Shown: positions 1 to 6,103, numbered from the stretch's first letter. The stretch: DNA of 12,521 bases from Candidatus Aenigmatarchaeota archaeon (GCA_017609145.1 JAFCEM010000017.1:1-12521), one strand, 5' to 3'. Numbers and translations are program-made. Notes: generated by a model from the sequence alone, not told the origin.

Positions 1-82
1 CCTTCAGCATGGCCTTGTGCCTGGTAACCGTCAGCGGATGGGTTCTTGTTGACTTCCCTGCTGCCATGACAACTGCCTGCAT
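1..82 (-). CDS. GlmU-like sugar-1-phosphate nucleotidyltransferase, N-terminal fragment (runs off window)
   Basis: Reading the minus strand from an ATG at 82-80 gives 27 codons before the window edge. They begin MQAVVMAAGKSTRTHPLTVT and continue R-H-K-A-M-L-K. This is the N-terminal nucleotide-binding signature of the sugar-1-phosphate nucleotidyltransferases (usual form AAGxGTRxxPLTxxxPK). In archaea this N-terminus often belongs to a two-domain enzyme that makes UDP-GlcNAc from GlcN-1-P by acetyl and uridylyl transfer; only the first segment is visible, so the acetyltransferase half cannot be confirmed. The start lies 8 nt after the glmS stop and is preceded by GGTGAT at 91-86, a good archaeal ribosome-binding site. 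Its position directly downstream of glmS supports a role in hexosamine activation. One oddity is that the usual proline of the R-P-K motif is histidine (R-H-K). Confidence 0.8.
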   Translation of the reverse strand, partial: MQAVVMAAGKSTRTHPLTVTRHKAMLK

Positions 83-90
83 CTCATCAC

Positions 91-1824
91 CTACTTGACC
101 GTCACGCTTTTGGCGAGGTTTCTTGGCCTGTCAATAGGGAGCCCTTTTTCAAGGGCCATGTAGTATGCCAGCATCTGCCCGAGAACGGTTGCAAGTATGC
201 CGAACTTGCCGTTGTCATTTGAAGGTATCTTCAGGTCAGCTTCATTGCTGTTCGATGCTGTTATAATCCTTGCCCCCCGCGATTCAACCTCTTTGGTATT
301 GGAAAGCATGTCATAGTTATTGTTTGATATGAGGGATATCACCGGAGTCCCCTTTTCTATCAGAGCTATTGTCCCGTGCTTCAACTCACCACCCATCATG
401 CCCTCGGCATGTATATAGGATATTTCCTTTATCTTCAGTGCTATCTCACGGGCAACCGGGTACGAGAGTCCCCTGCCAATGACATATATATCATTCCTGC
501 CGCAGAGCTCGCTGGCGAGCTTTTTTATCTTTTCTTCGTTCAGCCTGATTGTTTCGCTTATCTCGTCAGGCATTCTTTCAATATCTGTTTCAAAGCCGAA
601 CATCGAGGCAAGATATAGCAAAAGCGTTACCTGGTTGGTAAAGGATTTCGTCGCTGCGACACAAACCTCCTGCCCTGCCATGACTTCAACTGACAGCTCG
701 GACATCCTCTGTATAGTCGAATAGGGGACATTCACGATGCTCACTATCCTGCTGCCCCTATTTTTCACGTACTTCAGGGCCTCTATTACGTCCATTGTTT
801 CACCACTCTGTGTTATGGCTATTACCACAGTGTCCCTGTCAGGCATTGCATAGTTCTGGAACTCCGAGGCGATGACACTCTGTGTGTTTATGCCCGCCTG
901 CTTGAGCAGATAGACGCCTAGCAGCGAGGCGTGGTATGACGTACCACCAGAGACGAACATGACGTTCTTTGCCCCCACAATCATATCCTTCAACCTTTCG
1001 ATTTTTTCCTTTTGTGTTGACTGCAAGGACTTTATCAACCTCCTGCAGGCCTCGGGTTGCTCCATTATCTCCTTCATCATGAAATGCTCATAGTTCTCTT
1101 TTGTTTCATTCTCCCTGCTCCACTCAAAGTCTTGGATTTCCTTATCCAGCCTCCTGCCCCTGCTGTCAAAGAACTCGTATCCGTCAACACCAACGACAGC
1201 GAACTCGTCGTCCCCGAAGAAAACCGCCCTGTTCGTTCTGTCAGAAAAGGCATATATGTCGCTGGCAAGCATGAAACCATTCTCAAGCAGCCCGAGAACC
1301 AGCGGGGAATCCCTCTTCATTGCATAAATCCTGTCCTCGCCCTTCCTTATCATGAGCGCCGCGAAAGTGCCCTTTGTCCTTTGCATGAATTCGGGCACTG
1401 CCTCCTCTATGCTCATGTTCTCGCTTAGCGCCTGCTCAAAGAAGTGTGCTATTACCTCGCTGTCCGTTTCAGACCTGAACCTATGCCCTTTCTCCTCAAG
1501 CTCCTTTTTGAGCTCCTGGTAGTTCTCTATTATCCCGTTGTGTACTATGGCTATCTCACCGTCACATGAAAGGTGCGGATGTGCATTGGCCTCTGTGACA
1601 GCCCCGTGTGTTGACCATCTGGTGTGGCAGATGAAAACTCTTGAAGCTGTGCCCAATCCGGACGCATCAAAATCGCCTATGTTACCGACACGCTTCTCCA
1701 GAAAGCCGTTGTTCGTGGCAAAGCCGAAGGAATCGTATCCTCTGTATTCCAGTCTTTTTAGTGAGTGCATGGGCTCCTCAATACCATTCTCACTGTTGCC
1801 TATAATCCCGACAATACCACACAT
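91..1824 (-). CDS. glmS: glutamine--fructose-6-phosphate aminotransferase (isomerizing)
   Basis: Makes glucosamine-6-phosphate from fructose-6-phosphate and glutamine, the entry step of UDP-GlcNAc synthesis; cytoplasmic. The 577-residue product has an N-terminal class II glutaminase domain: Cys2 nucleophile in MCGIVGIIG, EYRGYDS at 26-32, HTRWSTHG at 67-74, HNGIIENY at 95-102, and Asp121 in the SETDSE segment. Two SIS isomerase domains follow (SGGTSYHA near residue 291, TQSGET, then EGMMGGELKHG near 480). The C-terminus is NLAKSVTVK, with Lys572 matching the catalytic Lys603 of the E. coli enzyme. An in-frame ATG lies 30 nt further upstream (1854), but the start at 1824 is chosen because Cys2 must become the free N-terminus. 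The usual ELKHGP is ELKHGT. Length is close to the family norm of about 600. It forms an operon with the downstream nucleotidyltransferase fragment. Confidence 0.96.
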   Translation of the reverse strand: MCGIVGIIGNSENGIEEPMHSLKRLEYRGYDSFGFATNNGFLEKRVGNIGDFDASGLGTASRVFICHTRWSTHGAVTEANAHPHLSCDGEIAIVHNGIIENYQELKKELEEKGHRFRSETDSEVIAHFFEQALSENMSIEEAVPEFMQRTKGTFAALMIRKGEDRIYAMKRDSPLVLGLLENGFMLASDIYAFSDRTNRAVFFGDDEFAVVGVDGYEFFDSRGRRLDKEIQDFEWSRENETKENYEHFMMKEIMEQPEACRRLIKSLQSTQKEKIERLKDMIVGAKNVMFVSGGTSYHASLLGVYLLKQAGINTQSVIASEFQNYAMPDRDTVVIAITQSGETMDVIEALKYVKNRGSRIVSIVNVPYSTIQRMSELSVEVMAGQEVCVAATKSFTNQVTLLLYLASMFGFETDIERMPDEISETIRLNEEKIKKLASELCGRNDIYVIGRGLSYPVAREIALKIKEISYIHAEGMMGGELKHGTIALIEKGTPVISLISNNNYDMLSNTKEVESRGARIITASNSNEADLKIPSNDNGKFGILATVLGQMLAYYMALEKGLPIDRPRNLAKSVTVK

Positions 1825-1941
1825 AACCAACACTCTGAAGCCCCGGCAATACAACCGATCTCCGGAAATGCGTCTTAAACTGTCTTATGACACTACCACT
1901 CTTCAGCAAGACATGGTTTCTCCGAGACCAGCCGACAGTTA

Positions 1942-1951
1942 CTTTTATAGG
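1942..1951 (-). promoter_or_regulatory. probable TATA box for glmS
   Basis: On the minus strand this reads CCTATAAAAG, a good archaeal TATA element. With the usual 25 nt spacing, transcription would begin near 1920, leaving a leader of about 95 nt before the glmS ATG. Several other promoters in the window sit for leaderless or near-leaderless mRNAs. A second A/T-rich stretch (TTTTAAAGG, around 1962-1970) lies further upstream. No strong Shine-Dalgarno motif is visible before the glmS ATG. Confidence 0.5.
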
Positions 1952-2019
1952 ACGGCCTTACCTTTAAAAGGGTTTGCCCGAAACTTGCCCCTATTGTTTC
2001 ATTACGGGTCTGTTTCCCC

Positions 2020-2033
2020 TTTAAATTATTTAT
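2020..2033 (+). promoter_or_regulatory. TATA box of the thymidylate cluster, placed for a leaderless mRNA
   Basis: CCCC followed by TTTAAATTATTTAT is a BRE/TATA-like element centred about 23 nt upstream of the ATG at 2049. Archaeal transcription starts about 25 nt downstream of the TATA box, so the mRNA should begin at or next to the start codon. This fits the lack of a Shine-Dalgarno motif before that ATG. Confidence 0.65.
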
Positions 2034-2048
2034 CCCCAATAAATCACC

Positions 2049-2528
2049 ATGCCCGAGGTTGAAACAATCCAGGCAAAAGAAAACCCTGAAAAAACAAAGG
2101 ACAACCGCGGATTCTTTGTCATAAATATGGACAGGAATACCAGTGAAGTGGTTCTTGAACATCACCTGCCTGACGGCAGGTTGACAAAGGTAATCAGGGG
2201 GAAGAACGCAAAGAGCATCTATGATACTGTAATAAGGCAGGGTCTGATTTCAAGGTTCGAGACAGCGGCAAATCTTGGTTCCGAACTGGAAAAGGCTGTT
2301 GTTGCGCTCAGGAACAATCTCACATACGTTCAGGAGACTGAGCTGCCTATGATGACATCGACAAGGCAGCAGGAAATTCCTGCTGTGCATAACACAAAAG
2401 TGCCGGACGCCACAGAGCCCCGCAGCCCCAGAAGGGAGCTGAAGGAAGGCATAGTGCAAAACAGGCAGCAGAAAAAGAAATACAGGCAGATTCTCACCCA
2501 GATAAGGGTTGATTCTTTCTTTGCCTAG
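2049..2528 (+). CDS. small protein with a stand-alone copy of the ThyA-fusion C-terminal domain (DUF4346-like) and a C-terminal PIP-box-like motif
   Basis: 159 residues, no signal peptide, cytoplasmic. Residues about 18-98 form a compact domain (RGFFVINMDRN ... NLGSELEKAVVALRNNLTYV). It is plainly homologous to residues 474-555 of the next gene's product: RGNFLI, LGSELMKAEIALKNN and QDSEL match RGFFVI, LGSELEKAVVALRNN and QETEL. From memory this resembles the domain catalogued as DUF4346, found in archaeal pterin/C1-related proteins; I could not search. Residues 100-150 are a polar, Lys/Arg/Gln-rich, probably disordered linker. The chain ends QIRVDSFFA (151-159), which fits the PCNA-interacting pattern Q-x-x-h-x-x-F-F, with Val at the hydrophobic position; in archaeal replication proteins such motifs usually lie at the extreme C-terminus. 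It lies 37 nt upstream of the ThyA fusion. The biochemical function is unknown; an adaptor role is inferred. Confidence 0.8.
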   Translation: MPEVETIQAKENPEKTKDNRGFFVINMDRNTSEVVLEHHLPDGRLTKVIRGKNAKSIYDTVIRQGLISRFETAANLGSELEKAVVALRNNLTYVQETELPMMTSTRQQEIPAVHNTKVPDATEPRSPRRELKEGIVQNRQQKKKYRQILTQIRVDSFFA

Positions 2529-2530
2529 CC

Positions 2531-2550
2531 GCAAACAATTAATTGTTTGC
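2531..2550. promoter_or_regulatory. perfect 20-bp palindrome, possible operator overlapping a TATA element
   Basis: GCAAACAATTAATTGTTTGC is a perfect inverted repeat with no mismatch. It begins 2 nt after the stop of the preceding gene and ends 15 nt before the ATG at 2566. Its A/T core (AATTAATT, 2537-2544) sits about 25 nt upstream of that ATG, the position expected of a TATA box for a leaderless mRNA. A dimeric repressor binding here could therefore control the ThyA fusion separately from the first gene. It could also fold in RNA as an 8-bp stem with a TTAA loop. Confidence 0.6.
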
Positions 2551-2565
2551 ATACAAAAATCTCTC

Positions 2566-4233
2566 ATGCCAAAAATTCCGGATTCTGAAAATAAAATGCT
2601 GGAACTCATACGAAGCCAGACAGGTTCTGACGGAAGCAGGGGCTGGCCGGTCTGCGTGCGCGACAGGATAGCATATTCTGCGACAGGAAGGCCCAACGTT
2701 GCCGTGACATTCCTGTGGACAATGAGGGACGAGGTTCTGCCAAAGCTTGAAAAGGAGAATCTTGCGATTGCCACGAATTTTTACACACCGGCCGGGCTCG
2801 AGGGCATGCTAAGGAACATACTGGGCAACCCCTATATAAGGTACGTCATAATGCTCGGGAACGAGTATTCATCCAAAACCAAAGACACGGGTTCCGAAAT
2901 GACGAGCGCCAATGCAATCAGGGCATTCTTTGAAAAGGGCATTGATAATAATAGGAGAATACCCGGGTTCGAGAGCTCAATCTATCTCGACAGAAACATA
3001 CCTTCTGAAATGATAGAGAAGATTAGGGAAAACGTGCAGCTCATCGACCTCAATGCACAGATGCTCGGGAAACCACTTGAAGAGAAGATAGAGAGGGCCA
3101 ATGAGCTGATAAGGACACTTGAGAAGAAAAGTCCATTTCTGGACAATCCACAGGTTTTTGATTACGAAAGCATGACATCTTCGTTCCCTTATGAGGGCGG
3201 GCCAGTCATTGTCAGGAACAACACAATCCCAAAGACATGGATTGACATTATGCATGTAATCAACAGGTATGGCAGGGACAACCTTATGAACGCGAACACC
3301 GACAGGTGGGTCAAGGAGATAAACAACATGGTCGCTGTTATACATGACCCCCAGAATATGGACCTCTCCATAAACCCGTTCCTCGTGCCCATGACACCGG
3401 AGAAGATTGCAGCCTACAAAAAGGAGATTTTGTCCCCGGAACTGCCGGAAGGCAAGGCCTATACCTACGGCAACAAGCTCCGGGCATACACGTATCCCAA
3501 GCCTGAAGAAATAAAGGAACTCGTGAACAGTAAGGAATACAAGGATTTCGAATTCGGTAGAGGCGAACATCTTGACATGAATGTCAGGTACCTGCAGGAT
3601 ATAAGCGAGATTGACCAGATAAGTGACATAGCCGAGGTGCTCAGGCGGGATCCCTATTCAAAGGCATGTGTTGCAATAACATGGCACCCCCACGAGGAGC
3701 TGATGAGGAAGCACAAGAGCAGCCCCTGTCTGGTGTTTTTGCAGTTTATTGTACAGGACGAAAAGCTGAATCTCATGGTATTCTTTCGCAGCCATGACAT
3801 GGTACAGGGATGGCCCGAGAACGCCTACGGCTGTGCAGCAATACAGAGGCATATTGCCGATGACATCGGCATTGAGCCCGGCATACTCACTATAATCTCG
3901 GGCAGCGCACAGATATACAGGCATTACTACCAGCAGGTGAATGAGATGCTGGAGAAGTTCAGGAAGAAGGAAGAGGATTTCCATGACCCCAGGGGCAACT
4001 TTCTCATAGCAGTCAGGGACAGCAAAATCATTGCAACGCTCTCAGACCCGAAAACCGGAAGGGAACTCGAGAAATTCGAAGGGAGCACTGCCGCAGAGCT
4101 CTACAAAAAAATAGCGTTCAAAGCTGATATAAATACGGGGCATGCAATGTACCTGGGCTCGGAACTCATGAAGGCCGAGATAGCGCTGAAAAACAACGTT
4201 GTTTACGAGCAGGACTCGGAGCTGAAGATATGA
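2566..4233 (+). CDS. three-part thymidylate synthase-like protein: MtrA-like domain + ThyA-like domain + DUF4346-like domain
   Basis: 555 residues. ThyA methylates dUMP to dTMP using a reduced pterin C1 carrier. Residues about 27-162 resemble the soluble domain of MtrA, the corrinoid subunit of methyl-tetrahydromethanopterin:CoM methyltransferase (WPV, NPYIRYVIMLG, EKGIDNNRRIPG), but contain no histidine, so MtrA's cobalamin ligand is absent. Residues about 210-462 are ThyA-like, of the methanogen type: TYGNKLRAY, ITWHP, SPCLVFLQF with nucleophile candidate Cys388, FFRSHDM (Arg408, Asp411), Asn419 and Tyr451. These keep the E. coli spacing C146, R166, D169, N177, Y209. Two dUMP-contact positions differ: R126-R127 is Lys366-Ala367, and His207 is Gln449. 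Residues 474-555 repeat the domain of the preceding gene. An in-frame TTG at 2509 lies inside that gene; ATG 2566 is preferred because of the TATA-like element 25 nt upstream. dCTP deaminase follows. Activity and C1 donor are unproven. Confidence 0.82.
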   Translation: MPKIPDSENKMLELIRSQTGSDGSRGWPVCVRDRIAYSATGRPNVAVTFLWTMRDEVLPKLEKENLAIATNFYTPAGLEGMLRNILGNPYIRYVIMLGNEYSSKTKDTGSEMTSANAIRAFFEKGIDNNRRIPGFESSIYLDRNIPSEMIEKIRENVQLIDLNAQMLGKPLEEKIERANELIRTLEKKSPFLDNPQVFDYESMTSSFPYEGGPVIVRNNTIPKTWIDIMHVINRYGRDNLMNANTDRWVKEINNMVAVIHDPQNMDLSINPFLVPMTPEKIAAYKKEILSPELPEGKAYTYGNKLRAYTYPKPEEIKELVNSKEYKDFEFGRGEHLDMNVRYLQDISEIDQISDIAEVLRRDPYSKACVAITWHPHEELMRKHKSSPCLVFLQFIVQDEKLNLMVFFRSHDMVQGWPENAYGCAAIQRHIADDIGIEPGILTIISGSAQIYRHYYQQVNEMLEKFRKKEEDFHDPRGNFLIAVRDSKIIATLSDPKTGRELEKFEGSTAAELYKKIAFKADINTGHAMYLGSELMKAEIALKNNVVYEQDSELKI

Positions 4234-4283
4234 ACGGCCTATGATTTTTTATTGCTGTCTGTGATATTAAAAACAGTGAAACG

Positions 4284-4835
4284 ATGATTCTTCCCGACCA
4301 TGAGATAAAAAAGCTTATAGAAGAAGGCAGGATAGGCATAGAGCCCCTTCAGGAAAACCAGATAAAGTCCGCATGTGTTGACCTCAGCCTGGGCCCTGAG
4401 ATAAGAATATTCAGGCACACCCATGAGCCATGCATAGATTCAAAGGTACCCAGCGATTACATCGAGAGCACGGTAATGGAGAAAGGCAAATTCATACTAC
4501 ATCCAGGAGAATTCATCCTTGGCATAACCAAGGAAAAGGTCTCTCTGCCTGACGATATCGTCGGCTACGTCGACGGGAAATCCTCGCTGGGTAGGATTGG
4601 AATAACCGCGCACATAACGTCCGGATGGGTCGACCCGGGGTTTGGCGGCAGGCTGGTGCTGGAGATAACTAATCTGGGGAGAATGCCGGTCGTGCTCTAC
4701 GCTGGGATGAAGATATGCAAGATTCTTTTTTTCAGTATGAGCTCGCCAAGTAAAGTGCCCTACAACATAAGGCAGGATTCCAAATATCACGGGCAGATGG
4801 ACATAGAGCAGAGCAAGATACATGAAGATATTTAA
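4284..4835 (+). CDS. dcd: dCTP deaminase (possibly bifunctional deaminase/dUTPase)
   Basis: 183 residues, trimeric dUTPase-fold family. It deaminates dCTP to dUTP; some archaeal members also hydrolyse the product to dUMP. Visible motifs are ACVDLSLG (30-37), HPGEFILGIT (73-82), VDGKSSLGRIG (96-106), HITSGWVDPGFGG (110-122) and LEITN (126-130). Glu127 lies 23 residues after Arg104, the same spacing as E. coli Arg115 and catalytic Glu138. The usual Arg of GRSSLGR is Lys99. The SGWVDPGF segment looks closer to the bifunctional methanogen enzymes than to E. coli Dcd, but I cannot decide between the two from sequence. It follows the ThyA fusion by 50 nt, with a T6 run (4245-4250) in the gap, so it may be co-transcribed or start its own mRNA. 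Its product feeds dUMP to thymidylate synthesis. Confidence 0.93.
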   Translation: MILPDHEIKKLIEEGRIGIEPLQENQIKSACVDLSLGPEIRIFRHTHEPCIDSKVPSDYIESTVMEKGKFILHPGEFILGITKEKVSLPDDIVGYVDGKSSLGRIGITAHITSGWVDPGFGGRLVLEITNLGRMPVVLYAGMKICKILFFSMSSPSKVPYNIRQDSKYHGQMDIEQSKIHEDI

Positions 4836-4838
4836 ATA
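4829..4838 (+). promoter_or_regulatory. TATA box of rpl10e, overlapping the dcd stop codon
   Basis: TATTTAAATA is a near-ideal archaeal TATA element that includes the TAA stop of dcd (4833-4835). The expected start of transcription near 4858-4862 leaves a short leader that keeps the GGTGAT ribosome-binding site at 4867-4872. Confidence 0.65.
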
Positions 4839-4876
4839 CAGCTATCAGTTCTAATATAATCAAAGCGGTGATTGTT

Positions 4877-5392
4877 ATGGGTCTCAGGCCGGCGAAGTGT
4901 TACAGGAGAATGGAAAAGCCTTATACAAGGTATAGCAGGAGAAAGCCCAAAAAAAGCTATGTAAAAGCGGTGCCGGACAGAAAGATTCACAAGTTCGAGA
5001 CAGGCAACAAAAAAAAGGAATTCCCCCTGAAAGGCAGGCTCGTGGTTGAGAGTAGCGTCCAGATAAGGCATAACGTGTTTGAGGCCATGAGAATATCAGC
5101 CTCCAAATTTCTCAGCAGCAGAATAGGCGATGACTTTTTCATGAAGATACTTGTCTACCCGCACCATATCCTGAGGGAAAACCCCCTTGCAACGGGTGCA
5201 GGTGCTGACAGGTTCCAGACGGGCATGAGGAAGGCCTTCGGCAAGCCCATAGGCACTGCGGCGCAGGTCAAAAGCGGCCAGAGTATACTGGAGATAAGAT
5301 CAGAAAAGAACAAAAAGGAAATCGTAAAAAAGGCGTTCAAGCTGGCTGCTGCCAAGGTACCTTCAAAATGCAGGGTAGTATTTAACGACTGA
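4877..5392 (+). CDS. rpl10e: large-subunit ribosomal protein L10e (uL16 family)
   Basis: 171 residues, the archaeal/eukaryotic counterpart of bacterial L16, which binds 23S rRNA near the peptidyl-transferase and tRNA-binding region. Family signatures are MGLRPAKCYR at the N-terminus, YPHHILRENPLATGAGADR, QTGMRKAFGKPIGTAAQV and the C-terminal KVPSKCRVVF. The length is normal for the family. The start at ATG 4877 is chosen over an in-frame GTG at 4868 because homologues begin M-x-L-R-P. The GTG is also part of the ribosome-binding motif GGTGAT (4867-4872), which lies 4 nt before the ATG. The stop is 3 nt from the stop of the convergent membrane-protein gene. Confidence 0.95.
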   Translation: MGLRPAKCYRRMEKPYTRYSRRKPKKSYVKAVPDRKIHKFETGNKKKEFPLKGRLVVESSVQIRHNVFEAMRISASKFLSSRIGDDFFMKILVYPHHILRENPLATGAGADRFQTGMRKAFGKPIGTAAQVKSGQSILEIRSEKNKKEIVKKAFKLAAAKVPSKCRVVFND

Positions 5393-5395
5393 TTC

Positions 5396-5833
5396 TCAGA
5401 TTGGGATGAAGCTGGCGATGAATGTTGTTATGTAAGGCACGATATAAAGCGATATTCCATAGAAAACCAAGCCTATTATTACAATATGAATCCATCTCAT
5501 TGAGCCAAAGAAAAGCTTTAGCAGGAGTATCCAGATGATGGCCGGCAGTGCAAGTGCCATGAACGGGACAGCTGCTATGAACGACAGCATGATACCCATT
5601 ATGCCAAAATAATTTATTACATTCACCAGAAGCACTACAAGAAAGGCATTGGCTGGTTTGATTGATTCGCCTGTGCGCCTGCTTACCAGCTGCATTACGA
5701 TTACAAGAATTATTCCTGTCACGATTGTTGAGATGAGAATACTTACTCCAAGATTTATCCAGTAGCTTGCTGTCTGTGCGGTTGCAAATTCATATATACT
5801 GTTCAAGTCAAAAAGATTGAATGGAAACTCCAT
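5396..5833 (-). CDS. small membrane protein with about four transmembrane helices, function unknown
   Basis: 145 residues, very hydrophobic. Predicted helices by eye are about 25-48 (WINLGVSILISTIVTGIILV), 61-79 (NAFLVVLLVNVINYFGIMGI), 80-108 (MLSFIAAVPFMALALPAIIW and onward) and 114-143 (IHIVIIGLVFYGISLYIVPY). Positive charges (RR near 52, R near 113) lie in the loops. There is no signal peptide, cysteine pair or catalytic motif. It vaguely resembles the small Yip1-like or DUF membrane proteins found in DPANN genomes, but I recognise no family. It lies between the ribosomal protein gene (convergent, 3 nt between stops) and the divergent S-layer gene. A TATA-like AATATTTAAG at about 5857-5867 on the minus strand is placed for a leaderless or nearly leaderless mRNA from ATG 5833. 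Confidence 0.72.
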   Translation of the reverse strand: MEFPFNLFDLNSIYEFATAQTASYWINLGVSILISTIVTGIILVIVMQLVSRRTGESIKPANAFLVVLLVNVINYFGIMGIMLSFIAAVPFMALALPAIIWILLLKLFFGSMRWIHIVIIGLVFYGISLYIVPYITTFIASFIPI

Positions 5834-5939
5834 AGAAATAATTTATTTATATTGACTTAAATATTTGGAATGGAACCCATTTTTTATCGGAATTGCGCCA
5901 AAATCATGCCAAATTTCTGCTCAAAATCAAAAAACCATG

Positions 5940-5971
5940 AAAAGCTTCTATTTAAGCTAAAAAAGCTTCTA
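5940..5971 (+). repeat. direct repeat AAAAGCTTCTA x2 with 21-bp period
   Basis: AAAAGCTTCTA occurs at 5940-5950 and again at 5961-5971. The start-to-start distance is 21 bp, two helical turns, so both copies face the same side of the DNA. They lie about 100-130 bp upstream of the S-layer TATA box. A regulator-binding pair is possible but inferred; A/T richness raises the chance of coincidence. Confidence 0.5.
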
Positions 5972-6067
5972 ATCTGCTTTGGAACATTTAAAAAACATAA
6001 AATCTTTTTTATGAATCTTTAAAAAAAGTTAAACAGGATTTCTGTGCCCCTTTGAAACCGTTTCATA

Positions 6068-6092
6068 GAAGTTTAATATATGGTTCGTAACC
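6068..6092 (+). promoter_or_regulatory. S-layer gene promoter: TATA box plus TGGTT-CGT-AACCA inverted repeat
   Basis: GAAGTTTAATATATGG supplies a TATA element (TTTAATATA at 6072-6080). Just downstream, TGGTTCGTAACCA (6081-6093) is a 5-bp inverted repeat with a 3-nt centre, between the TATA box and the expected start of transcription near 6100-6106. An inverted repeat here could be an operator that blocks the initiation complex. Confidence 0.55.
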
Positions 6093-6103
6093 AACTATAG
6101 CAC

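Noticed and set aside
1057..1428. 123-codon plus-strand open frame inside glmS
   Set aside because: It is antisense to conserved glmS sequence and has low-complexity composition with no family resemblance.
1825..1951. glmS ribozyme in the glmS leader
   Set aside because: The known glmS ribozyme is bacterial and needs a conserved pseudoknotted core of more than 100 nt; I see no matching core here.
1538..2062. 174-codon plus-strand open frame over the start of glmS
   Set aside because: It lies opposite the well-conserved glutaminase domain and its translation has no recognisable domain; it is a shadow of glmS.
2164..2181. ACCTGCC-TGAC-GGCAGGT hairpin as a terminator or regulatory stem
   Set aside because: It lies inside the conserved domain of the first cluster gene, has no T-tract, and encodes a conserved-looking D-G-R turn.
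2509..2565. TTG-initiated N-terminal extension of the ThyA fusion
   Set aside because: It overlaps the end of the preceding gene and the palindrome; ATG 2566 has the expected promoter spacing and the added residues match no family.
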